A DNA stretch of 64,000 nt from CAXXHQ01 sp963665265 (GCA_963665265.2 OY762224.2:4147158-4211157), one strand, 5' to 3'. Shown: positions 51,059 through 60,041, counted from the first letter of the stretch. A program made the numbers and translations. Notes: generated from the sequence alone by a model not told the origin.

Positions 51059-51526
51059 CTATCCGCTTCGCTGGAAGAACCTCGCTTTGCCGGTGTCCTT
51101 TTTCTCGTCGGGGCCTCCCGTCGCCAGCCCAACGCGATCTGACGGCGTCAGTCCGAACCTTTGGGACAATCTCAGCACTTGCGTCATCGACGCATTAGCG
51201 GCCGACCGCAACCGCTGCCATTCGATCGTCCCCGCGTCGGCGATCTCGGCCAGTTCCGACGACCGGCGCCAGACCGAATAACTTTGGCAGAGCATCGCGA
51301 CGGCGTAGTTGTCGATCGTCGCGATGGTCTTCTGCGCGACGAGGAGCGGAACGACGTCGGCCCAAACCTCGGCGGCGAAGGCGTCGGTCATCGCGAGCCA
51401 TGCCGGGCACGGCGGCGGGGCTTCCGGCGTCGGCGCCGGCGGATCCGCTGGTCGTTCTTCAGCGCGCCACGATCCCCGCACCTTCAAAACGGCGGTCGGC
51501 GTTGGAGGCGGTCCCCTTTTTCCCAC
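51059..51526 (-). CDS. Phage terminase small subunit, P27 family
   Basis: This 155-residue DNA-recognition subunit begins at a GTG (MGKRGPPPTPTAVLKVRGSW, the P27-family start pattern), followed by a Pro-rich linker and a helical domain (DAFAAEVWADVVPLLVAQKT; SQRFGLTPSDR). It lies 17 nt upstream of TerL. It should bind the packaging site; the pac/cos site itself is not identified. Confidence 0.85.
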   Translation of the reverse strand: MGKRGPPPTPTAVLKVRGSWRAEERPADPPAPTPEAPPPCPAWLAMTDAFAAEVWADVVPLLVAQKTIATIDNYAVAMLCQSYSVWRRSSELAEIADAGTIEWQRLRSAANASMTQVLRLSQRFGLTPSDRVGLATGGPDEKKDTGKARFFQRSG

Positions 51527-51713
51527 GCTTTTTACCCATCTTGCCTTTCACGGGTTTTACGTTCGACTTGTAAAATCCCAAAATTTCAAAATTCAGACTC
51601 AAAACCCGTGAAAAAATGCGGAAGGGGGCAGATCGGTTCGCATCGGAACCCCCTCTAAAAGGTGTACCCCCCTATCCATTTTGATACCTAGACAGAGGGG
51701 CATAAAACGGCTT

Positions 51714-51735
51714 AAAAACCACCTTATAGAGGTGG
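51714..51735 (-). terminator. Terminator after the HNH gene
   Basis: On the minus strand a 5-bp stem CCACC/GGTGG with a 7-nt loop is followed by five T. It begins directly after the TAG of the HNH gene, so it would end the transcript coming from the right and separate it from the packaging genes, which would then need their own promoter in 51527-51713. Confidence 0.65.
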
Positions 51736-52125
51736 CTATCTAGCCTGTTTATTCTTCCCAGCCTTTGCTAAGTTGCAACGCGAATGAGCGAGCTGAAGGT
51801 TCTCCGAATCAAGTCGGAGCGGATCATTCAATCCGCTAAACTCTCGTATATGATCTACATGAACGCCGCGAAGATCGGTGATCGCTTCACCGCAGAGGCC
51901 GCACTTAGGCCACTCGCCGCGTTCAGCCGCTTTAAGCGTCGCCTCGGCGACGAACTGACGGCGAACCCGAAGCCAATCCTCGTCGTATCCTCGTCGCTGT
52001 CTAGTCGCGGCGCTCGGGCGGGCGGCAAACCCGCGTTTAACCGGCCCACATGAGCTGCATACGCCGTCGCGGATGATTCCCCGACAACCAGCCTTCTCGC
52101 AAAACTTCGCACTACGCTTCGCCAT
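51736..52125 (-). CDS. Phage HNH endonuclease
   Basis: This 129-residue nuclease has an N-terminal zinc ribbon (CEKAGCRGIIRDGVCSSC) and an HNH domain (CGLCGEAI, then VHVDHIREFSG, and NLQLAHSRCN). Small HNH proteins located next to TerS assist DNA cutting during packaging in HK97-like phages, so this one is likely part of the packaging machine. GGAG lies 6 nt before the ATG. Confidence 0.88.
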   Translation of the reverse strand: MAKRSAKFCEKAGCRGIIRDGVCSSCGPVKRGFAARPSAATRQRRGYDEDWLRVRRQFVAEATLKAAERGEWPKCGLCGEAITDLRGVHVDHIREFSGLNDPLRLDSENLQLAHSRCNLAKAGKNKQAR

Positions 52126-52133
52126 AGCGGCTC

Positions 52134-52820
52134 CTACGACGCGGACGGAACGACGTTGACTTGGACATTGCCGCTACAAAGCGTAATCACTTCGCCGGTC
52201 GCCATCGTCGCGCGTACGGCGTATCGTGTCGTATTCGTTTGAGTGAGCGTGCTCGTAGCCGTGTGCGTTGGGTTGAACGCCACGGTTTGCACGCCGTCGG
52301 CGATAGATCGCGATCCAATGATCTCTACTAGGAAGGCGGCGGGCTTACCAAGCAACAGCTTGATGGTGGCTGTCGAGAGGTCAGGCCAAGTGTCGTCGCC
52401 GGTAAACGCTACGGATCGGTCGACGGCGCTTGTGTAGTCGTCGCCAACCCAAATCGTAATCGTGCCGGTTGAATCGGTCACGCTCTTGACGGCCACCGTT
52501 CCGTAACCGAGTTGATCCGTCTTCGCCTTGATCGCCGTCGCACGTTCAAGCGTCGTAGCTGAGTCGTTGCGCCATTCCTTCGCCGAACACGATACTCCGC
52601 TCGTCGAGCTCGTAATCTTTAGCAGCATGTCACTGCCTGCGTTATACGCGGCCGTGATTGTAACGGCATAGAGTCCGCCGCCAAGGTCCGTCGCCATCGG
52701 CGCGAAGCCAGTCACAGCAACGCCGTCGGAGAACAAAGCGAATGTGTGGTGTGCAGCGTCGCCGGTCTTCGGCGCCTGCGTCGAATCCCACGCGCGATAG
52801 TAAACAACCATTGATCGCAT
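52134..52820 (-). CDS. Phage structural protein with Ig-like or appendage-type beta domains
   Basis: This 228-residue beta-rich protein (SDGVAVTGFAPMATDLGGGL, TITAAYNAGSDMLLKI) resembles small phage appendage proteins. It starts 2 nt after the end of the larger upstream structural gene, with AGGAG about 10 nt before the ATG, and sits between the late accessory genes and the HNH gene. No family is assigned. Confidence 0.6.
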   Translation of the reverse strand: MRSMVVYYRAWDSTQAPKTGDAAHHTFALFSDGVAVTGFAPMATDLGGGLYAVTITAAYNAGSDMLLKITSSTSGVSCSAKEWRNDSATTLERATAIKAKTDQLGYGTVAVKSVTDSTGTITIWVGDDYTSAVDRSVAFTGDDTWPDLSTATIKLLLGKPAAFLVEIIGSRSIADGVQTVAFNPTHTATSTLTQTNTTRYAVRATMATGEVITLCSGNVQVNVVPSAS

Positions 52821-52822
52821 AT

Positions 52823-54490
52823 CTATATTTCTCCTTCGCAGTTTCCGGCAAGCGGTCGACGCGGTACGCGTGCGGCGGGAACGAACTTCCCCCTAACGCC
52901 TTGAGCGGCTGAAAAAAACCACGATTTAAGCCGCTCTCGGAACTCGGTCGGATCGTCCGGGCCGATCAAATAGCGACAATCATACGTGTCTTCGATCGTG
53001 AACGACGTATCTCCGTTCGTAGCGTTGATCGACGGATTGATCCGCGGCGACTCACGGAAGTAATAGTATCCGTTTTCGACTTCCCACGCCGCTGCAAATC
53101 GCGCCTCATCATACGTTTCGACGTTACCGTCACCAAAAACAGGCCATTCGGATGACCAGTTCGCGTAGATCGGGTTCGACGAATCGAACGGGCATGCGCC
53201 GAGATATATTTTTTGGTTGTCAAAAGTTATATGCGTGACTGAAGCCGGCGAAAGGCTCATTGCATCTTCGCCGAGAAACCGTAGCGGTATCGTGTTCAAT
53301 GAAGCCTTCCACGTCGCGAGCACGCTCGCTGACTCCGCCGGAGCAAAGCGAATGTTCGTCATGGAACCGGTTTTGTACCAGAAGCCGCCGCCCCAGTGAA
53401 TTCGCTTAAGCTTCAACAAGGCGATTTGAATGCCTGTGAGAGAAATTCCGTCGCCTCCGTAGTTCGCCGGCGTCGCCAAAAATTCTTTTGCGCAATAAAC
53501 CGGCCCGCACATCGACAATACGACGGAATTATCCGGTTCGCCCATTAGCGCGGCTCGCATCTGATATGCGGCGTCCGTGGCATAGGAATAGGTTGAGGCC
53601 GTGCGATGCGCATATCCGGTAGGAACGCCGTTTACGCCCCAGAAAGCCGCGCTTTGCGCCATCGCGGTCAAGGCGCCCGTGCTGCTATTCGTGCTGTTAG
53701 ATTTATTATCCGAGAAATTCCCGACGAACTTACCTAACCCTCGGTTGTGAACGTCGTAGCCCATCACTTCGGCTTTCGGATAGTCGTTATCATCCATCCG
53801 GTCATCCGTAATTAGAAATCGAATGAAACCGCCGCGCGTCATCTCCTCAATATCGAACTGCTTTACGTCGTGGCAGTATTCAACGGCCGCGACCCTCGAC
53901 ACGTTTACGTTCGCGGGGTTGTAATTCTCCGCGTTGTCGCGCAGGGTTACGGCAGCGGCCGTTCCCAGTGGTCCGACGCACGATCCCTTACTAACTTGAA
54001 TCCCGGCCGCATCGGCGTGGCCATTGAAAGTCCAGTTACCGTTCAGCGTAAAATTACCGTAGCCAAGGCTTGTTCCGTCGTAAACTCCGCCGCCTTCAAA
54101 ATCGAGCGACGGAATCGCATCACCGAAATTACAGCCAAGGTTAAACCAATAACCGCTCGCTCCGAACGTAACTGGGTTCGTGTCGTAGATCGTAAGGTTT
54201 TCAGCCTTGTCGGACGGTGCCCATCCTCCGCTCTTCGATAGATCAAGACTTCGGATCGTCAGCGCACTCGTCGGGCCGGCGGACGGCGGCTTACAGAATC
54301 CCCCGGGAATTTCAGCGTAAATTACAATGTCATCGTCTGTGGTCGGAAGCGACGAGGCTTGATATTGCGGAGAAATTTCAGTCCATCCATTTTCAGGACT
54401 TCCATCTTCCGGCGGGTGAGAGAACCAGCAAGATTGCGTTCCCCATGGACGTGATTCGCCGCTAAAATCGAGCCAATGATACGTTGCCAT
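52823..54490 (-). CDS. Phage structural protein, possible fibre/adhesin
   Basis: This 555-residue protein is rich in Gly, Asn, Trp and Tyr and lacks helices or signal peptide. The N-terminus (YHWLDFSGESRPWGTQSC) looks like the repeat-barrel start found in planctomycete surface proteins. Beta-solenoid-like text (LTIRSLDLSKSGG, VTFGASGYWFNLG) runs through the first third. It could be a virion fibre or a cargo gene. Its position upstream of the packaging genes, not next to the tail tip, is unusual for a tail fibre. Confidence 0.6.
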   Translation of the reverse strand: MATYHWLDFSGESRPWGTQSCWFSHPPEDGSPENGWTEISPQYQASSLPTTDDDIVIYAEIPGGFCKPPSAGPTSALTIRSLDLSKSGGWAPSDKAENLTIYDTNPVTFGASGYWFNLGCNFGDAIPSLDFEGGGVYDGTSLGYGNFTLNGNWTFNGHADAAGIQVSKGSCVGPLGTAAAVTLRDNAENYNPANVNVSRVAAVEYCHDVKQFDIEEMTRGGFIRFLITDDRMDDNDYPKAEVMGYDVHNRGLGKFVGNFSDNKSNSTNSSTGALTAMAQSAAFWGVNGVPTGYAHRTASTYSYATDAAYQMRAALMGEPDNSVVLSMCGPVYCAKEFLATPANYGGDGISLTGIQIALLKLKRIHWGGGFWYKTGSMTNIRFAPAESASVLATWKASLNTIPLRFLGEDAMSLSPASVTHITFDNQKIYLGACPFDSSNPIYANWSSEWPVFGDGNVETYDEARFAAAWEVENGYYYFRESPRINPSINATNGDTSFTIEDTYDCRYLIGPDDPTEFRERLKSWFFSAAQGVRGKFVPAARVPRRPLAGNCEGEI

Positions 54491-54493
54491 TCC

Positions 54494-54799
54494 CTATCCC
54501 CCGCTCTTTCGATTCTGCTCGGAAAGCAGCCGTAACGCCTCTTGTTGCGAGGCGTGCGATTGCTCGCCTTGTCTTGCATACGCCTTCAAATCGCCGACGT
54601 CGCTCGACAATCGTTCAAGAATGGTTGCTTGCCGTGCGGATACTTCGGTCTGCTTCGCCAAATAGTCGCGGTAGGCGGCTTGATTCGGTTCGATTACGCG
54701 AACCGCCGTCCACCAACAGACGCCGCAAAGCAATAGCGCGAAGATTCCGTTTTTCGTGATCTGCCGCAAAACCTCTTCTTGAATCGATTGCCGAGTCAT
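54494..54799 (-). CDS. Small single-pass membrane protein with coiled coil (holin-like candidate)
   Basis: A 101-residue protein is predicted from the ATG at 54799 (AAAGG upstream). One membrane segment (about residues 18-36, FALLLCGVCWWTAVRVI) is followed by a coiled coil (about 45-95). The layout fits a holin or spanin partner or an unknown membrane factor. It is 3 nt before the structural gene at 52823-54490. Confidence 0.6.
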   Translation of the reverse strand: MTRQSIQEEVLRQITKNGIFALLLCGVCWWTAVRVIEPNQAAYRDYLAKQTEVSARQATILERLSSDVGDLKAYARQGEQSHASQQEALRLLSEQNRKSGG

Positions 54800-54835
54800 C
54801 GGTAAGCCTTTCTTTATGGCCACTCGCGAATTACA

Positions 54836-55273
54836 TTATCGCCGGTGAAACAGCCATCGGAACGGAGCCGCGACGATCCTTAACGCTCCTCGGCCTATCT
54901 TGGCAGTTCCTCTCAAAACAGGATGTCTTCGACCGCCGTCGTTCGAGCACGATGCGGAATCACATGCGGCAGGGGAGCGGTCAGACGGACAACAAGCTGG
55001 AGCCGTACAAACTTCCGGATCCGGGGACATATCGGGTTTGACGATCGGGGCGGGCTTTGGCGGATCGACCGGCTTAGGCGGAAACGGCCAGATGCCGAGC
55101 TTGCCGTCGGCGATTTCGACGGCCGACGTCGAAACCTCGAGCGCAACGACGGCCGGGCAGGCCGAGCTCCGAGGCGAAGAACAACCGCCGCGAGCGAATC
55201 CTACGGAAACGCATACCGCGACAAGCATGCAAAATGAAAGAAAACAGGCGAGAAAACGATTGACTTGAAACAT
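54836..55273 (-). CDS. Secreted Cys/Pro-rich protein (possible lysis-module spanin-like factor)
   Basis: The 145-residue product starts with a signal sequence (residues 1-27, RFLACFLSFCMLVAVCVSVG), then a Pro-rich linker (PFPPKPVDPPKPAPI) and a Cys-containing part, ending in a basic tail. GGAG lies 9 nt before the ATG at 55273; a TTG five codons upstream is possible. It has no recognised domain. Location after a membrane-protein gene suggests an envelope task. Confidence 0.6.
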   Translation of the reverse strand: MFQVNRFLACFLSFCMLVAVCVSVGFARGGCSSPRSSACPAVVALEVSTSAVEIADGKLGIWPFPPKPVDPPKPAPIVKPDMSPDPEVCTAPACCPSDRSPAACDSASCSNDGGRRHPVLRGTAKIGRGALRIVAAPFRWLFHRR

Positions 55274-55327
55274 CCCTTCAATCTCCAAAAAAGTTTACGC
55301 ATAACTAAACTCGCGGCGTCGGCCGCG

Positions 55328-56767
55328 TTAAACGCTGAGACAATGCGGCGAGAACCAAACTCTCTCGCGGTTTTCGTTTTCCGGATTACAGGCCGAGCTA
55401 TTCCAGGCAAGCGAACGCCAGCCGTGGCGTTTGAGCTGCTCGGCCTCTCCTTCGTAACAGCACAACGCAATCCGTAGGTTTTTGCGTTTGCCCTGCTCCT
55501 TACAGAAATCGAGAGCGCCGCCAAAGACGTCGAGCGAGTCGATTCGGTATAGGTCGGAAGCTCGCTTGGCTTTTTCTCCGTAAGGCGGATCCAAAAAAAT
55601 AGCAAGGTTTCCGCGATCGAGATACGACGGCGAAAAGATCGTCCGCCAATCGCGGCAGAAAATTTTCACATTCTTCAAACGCTCGGAGTACGATTGAATC
55701 CAGCCGACGCGGTCGCAGCCGCGTTTGTAAATTCCGCGATCCTCGAGCGCGATCTTGTCGGATAGGCGCTTTGGCGACGGCCGCACGGCGGCGCTCAACG
55801 CCCGCACCCAATGCGCCGCCGATTTCACGTCGCAAAACTCGATATCCCCCTTCAAACGCTCCGTAAGTTCGTCGGCATTTTCGCGAAGAAATTTCTTTCG
55901 TGCGATGTGATCAACCTCGGCCGAAGGCCCCGTCAGCTCCTTGGTGAGCTGCTTCGGCCTCGACTTTACGACGCGGAAGAAATTCGCCACCAGGCCGTCG
56001 ATATCGTTTACCAGCTCGGCGCGTGCCGGCGTCGGGGCCGCGAAGAGCATTGCCCCCGATCCGAAGAACGGTTCGCAGTAAAAACGAGGCGTTCCGAACC
56101 GCCGCCAAACCTCCGGCGCGATCGCCGCCTTGGCTCCGAAATACGAAAAAAGCGGCTTTGCCTGCTCGCATTCGCCGTTCGCGCATTTGCATTGCATGTT
56201 GTAAATCCTCAGGTGTAAATCAAGAAGTGATTGCTTGTCGATGTGTGGGCGGTTTTTAATCTCCTTTAAGTAGCGAGCGGCGTCGGCTCGAACGCTTTCG
56301 TTCCACGATTTCCAGTCGCATAAATGGCCGAAGATGAAATGGCAATTGTGCGACGGTGATTCGCAGAGCGTGATGAGATTATCGGGGTCGAGCTCCTTGG
56401 CCGGATTAAGCTGGAACGGCTCGACGTGATGAACGGTCAGGTTTTCAGATCCGCCGCAGGCGGCGCATGTTGGAAACTGCGCAAGATGTTCGCGGCGGGC
56501 TCGCGGCCACGATCCGGAACGCGGTCCGCCGAGGAGATTTTGCGAGTCGATCCGCTCAACGATTTGCAGGGATGCCGAGCTTGCTTGATTCGGCGGGTTT
56601 ATCTCATCGCAGAATCGCTCCCCTAGCGCTCCGAGTATTACGCAAAAAAATCCGTAAATGATGAGCTTGACAATCGCGCAGCTTTCGGATTGCTCCGTCT
56701 CCCATTTTCCCTCGGCTAAACGCATTTCCCTTTTCGACTCATCCGCCAAACAAAAACCTTTCACCAT
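55328..56767 (-). CDS. HNH-D12 adenine methyltransferase fusion with N-terminal membrane segment
   Basis: The 479-residue product (ATG at 56767 with GAGGG 8 nt upstream) has three parts. One hydrophobic segment (about residues 32-50, IVKLIIYGFFCVILGA) is followed by an HNH domain (about 90-185) with CAACGG, VHHVEPF and a CHFIFGH end. The C-terminal D12/Dam-type N6-adenine methylase (about 205-470) has SYFGAK, a CEPFFGSGAM SAM-binding motif and the catalytic DPPY at FLDPPYGEKAK. An ATG at 56197 has its own GAGGA 8 nt upstream and would give a free methylase of about 289 residues. Confidence 0.85.
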   Translation of the reverse strand: MVKGFCLADESKREMRLAEGKWETEQSESCAIVKLIIYGFFCVILGALGERFCDEINPPNQASSASLQIVERIDSQNLLGGPRSGSWPRARREHLAQFPTCAACGGSENLTVHHVEPFQLNPAKELDPDNLITLCESPSHNCHFIFGHLCDWKSWNESVRADAARYLKEIKNRPHIDKQSLLDLHLRIYNMQCKCANGECEQAKPLFSYFGAKAAIAPEVWRRFGTPRFYCEPFFGSGAMLFAAPTPARAELVNDIDGLVANFFRVVKSRPKQLTKELTGPSAEVDHIARKKFLRENADELTERLKGDIEFCDVKSAAHWVRALSAAVRPSPKRLSDKIALEDRGIYKRGCDRVGWIQSYSERLKNVKIFCRDWRTIFSPSYLDRGNLAIFLDPPYGEKAKRASDLYRIDSLDVFGGALDFCKEQGKRKNLRIALCCYEGEAEQLKRHGWRSLAWNSSACNPENENRERVWFSPHCLSV

Positions 56768-56771
56768 CACG

Positions 56772-56957
56772 TTATCCCTCGTAATCATGGCCGTGGTATT
56801 GCTGATCGGCGTCTCGCGACGACGATCGACGATTCGGTTTCACGCTTCGGCGAAGAGATCGTCGAACGCGGTCCTCGCGGCATTGCTCGCAGATTCCGTG
56901 CTCAAGACGCTTTGCGGCGTACTCCCGTCCGCATTCGTCGCACCGTTTGAACTCCAT
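56772..56957 (-). CDS. Small zinc-ribbon protein
   Basis: A 61-residue protein is predicted from the ATG at 56957 (GAGGGG 7 nt upstream), with CDECGREYAAK and GICEQCRED giving a four-Cys zinc ribbon, then a basic tail with many Arg/Ser. It may bind DNA or the methylase fusion that follows 4 nt downstream. No function is assigned. Confidence 0.7.
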   Translation of the reverse strand: MEFKRCDECGREYAAKRLEHGICEQCREDRVRRSLRRSVKPNRRSSSRDADQQYHGHDYEG

Positions 56958-57163
56958 CAGTTTTCCCCTCGTATCGAGTCGTGATCGTCGCGAGCGATTT
57001 CGCCGCGGCGAAATGCCGATGGCTCGACGCGACAACGGCGGCGCCCTTCCGCCGTCGCCGCACCCGCCCGTTGGTCAATGGAGCGACAAAATTCCTTGAC
57101 CCTTCTGCCGGTGTCATGGAATGCGCGAAGAAATTCACGTGTCGTTTCGCATTGCTTTTTCAT
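56957..57163 (-). CDS. Small hypothetical protein
   Basis: A 68-residue basic open frame lies exactly between the papain-like gene and the zinc-ribbon gene: 3 nt after the former's stop, and its own stop overlaps the next ATG (TGATG). This packing supports coding use although the sequence resembles no family I know. A GGAG lies about 12 nt upstream. Confidence 0.5.
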   Translation of the reverse strand: MKKQCETTREFLRAFHDTGRRVKEFCRSIDQRAGAATAEGRRRCRVEPSAFRRGEIARDDHDSIRGEN

Positions 57164-57166
57164 GGC

Positions 57167-57961
57167 CTATTCGCTCCAAGTCACGGCGCGCACGGCCCAA
57201 GCGTCGTTAAAATCGCCCTCGAAATAGCTTTCGGGGACGTAGCAAAAACCGGCGTCGCCCCAGTCTTTTCCCCAAGAATTGGCGGTTTCGACATGCCAAA
57301 CGTCGTCGATCAGCTTCAAGCCGACGCCGCACATCGCATGCCCGCCGCCTCCGCCGCGATAGCGAGGAATCACGCCGCGAGAGTCCGGCTCGAAGTTCCG
57401 ACCGATATTTACGCCGTAATCGACGAAGAATCCGCATTGCAGAGCCGACGCGATATGGGCGAAGGTCGGGCAATCGAACGCTTCGAGAATGCGGAATTTC
57501 TTCGCTTCCTCTTTCCACTCTTCCGGCCAGGGTTCGCGGCGCGAATTACCCCCTTGCCAATCCAGAGGGTCCACTGTCTTCGCCGTGCAAACGCCGACGT
57601 CGCGAAGAGCGGCCAAGGCGTCGCCAAGGCTGGACCCGCTGTCCGATCCTCCGTTAATGCGGCCGTATAGATTGCCGGGCGATAGCTGTACGAACGGCAA
57701 CCCGGCCAACGCTCGGCAACCGTGTACCGATTGGGTGGCGGCGAAGGCGTTGCAAGCCCCTTGCCCGTCTTGGTCCATAATCTCGGCGATCATGCCGCGC
57801 AGGGAAATCGCCGCCCATTTGTTGCGAGGGATAACATCGACTTCCTCGCTCGCTCGGAACGGAGCGAACAGAGCGCCGACGTCGTGTCGTCGCGGCTTGC
57901 ATCCACCGAGCACGCGGATATCACCGCCGGCGGGAATCGAAAAAGCGTTCGCGGATACCAT
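57167..57961 (-). CDS. Papain-like (C1A-type) cysteine protease
   Basis: This 264-residue protein has all papain-family landmarks: oxyanion Gln and catalytic Cys in DQDGQGACNAFAATQS (near residues 63-78), catalytic His in GGGGHAMCGVG (near 208-218) and Asn in ANSWGKDWGD (near 232-241). There is no signal peptide or pro-domain. GAGGAG lies 8 nt before the ATG. Cytoplasmic C1 peptidases are uncommon in siphophages; possible roles are virion maturation, host protein processing or lysis. Confidence 0.85.
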   Translation of the reverse strand: MVSANAFSIPAGGDIRVLGGCKPRRHDVGALFAPFRASEEVDVIPRNKWAAISLRGMIAEIMDQDGQGACNAFAATQSVHGCRALAGLPFVQLSPGNLYGRINGGSDSGSSLGDALAALRDVGVCTAKTVDPLDWQGGNSRREPWPEEWKEEAKKFRILEAFDCPTFAHIASALQCGFFVDYGVNIGRNFEPDSRGVIPRYRGGGGGHAMCGVGLKLIDDVWHVETANSWGKDWGDAGFCYVPESYFEGDFNDAWAVRAVTWSE

Positions 57962-58009
57962 TCAAGTCTCTCCTCTCGTTTGTGATTGTTGCGTGCGACG
58001 AATGCCGGT

Positions 58010-58738
58010 TTAACCGCCGTACTTTTTCGCGATAGAAAGCGCCTCAGCCTCCGTCGCCGGCAGCGGACCGTCGTAGAGTAATTGGCCGGAATCCTTGGCC
58101 GTAACGAAGATGTGAGGCAGGGCGGCTCCGCGAGAAGCGGCGTAATCGATCCACTCCTTGAACTTCGCCGGAGTCGAGCCGTCGGGCGATTTAACGTCCT
58201 TGTCGATCGCCGCGAAGACATGGCCGCCGGCAGCCGCGTATTGCCGCAGCGCGGGCGAAGCAATAACGGCCGCTTGTGCCGGCGTTCGGTCATGCGATTC
58301 TTCGAGGATCGTCACGGCGATTTTTTGAACGACCGGAGGGAGCGGCGTTGGAACCGGCGCCGGAGTTGGGGCGGGCGTTACGTCGCCCGAGGCGTCCGCG
58401 CCGATCGTGTAGCTGTAGATTCGCGGCGGTGATTTTCCGTCGCATGCCGCGTAAATGAACGTCGAGGGCGATCCTTTCCCCGACGCAAGCGACCAGGACT
58501 TAAACGGCGCCGCGTCGTCGGCCGAAAGCAGAATGCCGTCGTTCGTCGCCGACGCGATAAGTCGCGGTTTGTCGACGCCTCCGGCAATTGCGTAGCCGCG
58601 ATCGACCGGAGCGGGCGATGCGGAAAAGATCGCCGGTTTGACTGCCGTGGCCGTGAGTATCAACAAAAGGAGGAACGAGCCCTCGGACTTCGATTTCGTC
58701 CAGGCGGCACCCGCTAGAGAAAGTAATTTGCCGAACAT
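58010..58738 (-). CDS. Membrane-anchored phage protein with Pro-rich linker
   Basis: The 242-residue product (ATG at 58738, AAAGGG 6 nt upstream) has an N-terminal membrane segment (about residues 18-38), a beta-rich middle, a Pro/Ala/Thr linker of the APTPAPVPTPLPP type near residues 125-138 and a C-terminal domain of thioredoxin-like appearance (VTILEESHDRTPAQAAVI; ALPHIFVTAKDSGQLLYDGP) without an active CxxC. It sits directly upstream of the papain-like gene. The function is unknown. Confidence 0.65.
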   Translation of the reverse strand: MFGKLLSLAGAAWTKSKSEGSFLLLLILTATAVKPAIFSASPAPVDRGYAIAGGVDKPRLIASATNDGILLSADDAAPFKSWSLASGKGSPSTFIYAACDGKSPPRIYSYTIGADASGDVTPAPTPAPVPTPLPPVVQKIAVTILEESHDRTPAQAAVIASPALRQYAAAGGHVFAAIDKDVKSPDGSTPAKFKEWIDYAASRGAALPHIFVTAKDSGQLLYDGPLPATEAEALSIAKKYGG

Positions 58739-58834
58739 AACAGGCCCTTTCCGAGGAAAATTGATTCGTAAAAGGGCCGGACGCTCGGCAATCCATTGCG
58801 TCGCGTCCGGCTTCATCCCGCCCTGGAATGAGAA

Positions 58835-59146
58835 TTACGCGACGGCGACGTCCGTGCCGGAGGTAGAGAACAAGGCGACCAGCGCCTTGATTTGCTTGAC
58901 GGCGTCGAGGTAGCCGCCGATTCCGCCGGCGGTAACGTCGGCGACGATCGCCTTGACGATCGTGATCGCGGCCGGAAGCTTCGAGACGTCGAACTTGAAC
59001 GAGCCGAATAGATCGGCGACGCTCTTCAGCTCAGACGTGAGCGTTTCCTTGAGATTGTCGGCCAACTTCACGGCGACGACGGTCGCTTGATCGTCGTTCA
59101 AGACGATTCCTTGGCTCGCGAGAGCCTCCTTCAACACTTGAGACAT
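58835..59146 (-). CDS. Small amphipathic hypothetical protein
   Basis: This 103-residue protein has helical amphipathic segments and a hydrophobic Gly/Ala stretch (about residues 58-85, AAITIVKAIVADVTAGGIGG) but no clear membrane anchor. TTGGAG lies 7 nt before the ATG. It is between the sigma factor and the membrane-anchored gene. Confidence 0.6.
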   Translation of the reverse strand: MSQVLKEALASQGIVLNDDQATVVAVKLADNLKETLTSELKSVADLFGSFKFDVSKLPAAITIVKAIVADVTAGGIGGYLDAVKQIKALVALFSTSGTDVAVA

Positions 59147-59223
59147 GGCAGGACTCCAAAAAAGAAACTCAAAAACATGAAAAAAATCAAAACTAAAAGC
59201 TGAATTCCCTTTCGGCAGTTCCC

Positions 59224-60027
59224 CTAAGAGTTTTCAGCCGCTTTGCGCAAACGAACGACGGCTTCTGAAATGAGCTGAGAAATGCGGGATTCGGAGAGCT
59301 GGAGAACGCCTCCGACCGCCTTCATCGTGAGGCCCTTGAAGAGGTACAAATAGACGGCGACTCGCTGATCTGGAGCTAGCGCCGCCCGTGTCGCGAGCGG
59401 GTTGTAGTCTCGCTCCCGCCATCCGGAATCCGACACTTTGGCCGCAGCGAATTCGATAAGCGGCGTATCGTCGGGATTCGGCGAGTTTTTAACGATCTTC
59501 GGCGGCGAGATAGCTGCGCTAAAATCGTAGCTGAATTCGTCCTCAAATTCCTGCTGAGTCGGCGGACGGCCTAGGCGTTGAGTCAGCTCGGCGAAGTTTC
59601 GATCGAGCTCGGAGGCATGCGTTCGGTCAAGCCGTGAAAGATGGTCACGCTCACGCACCCAATCGACGATCGCCCAGGTCATTCGCGGTGCCGCGTACGT
59701 CTCGAACTTGTACCCGCGATCGGCGTCGAATCGCTCGACGACGCTTATCAGCGCCTCGCAAACGATTGATTGCAGATCATCGGCGTCGACCGGCCAGCGC
59801 TGCGCCGCACGCCGCGCGACCGTCGTCGCGAAAGGCATATAGGCGACGACGATCTCGTTTCGCAGATCGACGCTCTTTGTTTCGGCGTAGCTTCGCCATT
59901 TTTCGATAGGAACGAGCGACTTGACCTTACTGCGTTGCGGCCCGCGGCGACGAGGCGGAGAAGAGGATTTGGCTTTTGCTCGCGGGAGAGACCTTCGCTT
60001 TAACTTAGGCTTTGCGGTTTTCGGCAT
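59224..60027 (-). CDS. Phage-encoded RNA polymerase sigma factor (FliA/sigma-70 group 3-like)
   Basis: The 267-residue protein has a basic N-terminal tail (residues 1-40), region 2 (VAYMPFATTVARRAAQRWPV, DADDLQSIVCEALISVVERFD and YAAPRMTWAIVDWVRERD), region 3 (TQRLGRPPTQQEFEDEF) and region 4 with a helix-turn-helix (KGLTMKAVGGVLQLSESRIS). It would direct host polymerase to late phage promoters. It lies at the junction between the early genes and the long late run, which fits such a switch role. A terminator lies only 15 nt upstream of its start. Confidence 0.88.
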   Translation of the reverse strand: MPKTAKPKLKRRSLPRAKAKSSSPPRRRGPQRSKVKSLVPIEKWRSYAETKSVDLRNEIVVAYMPFATTVARRAAQRWPVDADDLQSIVCEALISVVERFDADRGYKFETYAAPRMTWAIVDWVRERDHLSRLDRTHASELDRNFAELTQRLGRPPTQQEFEDEFSYDFSAAISPPKIVKNSPNPDDTPLIEFAAAKVSDSGWRERDYNPLATRAALAPDQRVAVYLYLFKGLTMKAVGGVLQLSESRISQLISEAVVRLRKAAENS

Positions 60028-60041
60028 GATGCTCCGTAAAC

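Noticed and set aside
54494..55273. Confident holin/spanin call
   Set aside because: Membrane and signal-peptide layout is compatible but no diagnostic motif exists.
56902..57138. 78-codon frame overlapping the small genes before the methylase fusion
   Set aside because: Overlaps two better-packed frames and has no start signal.
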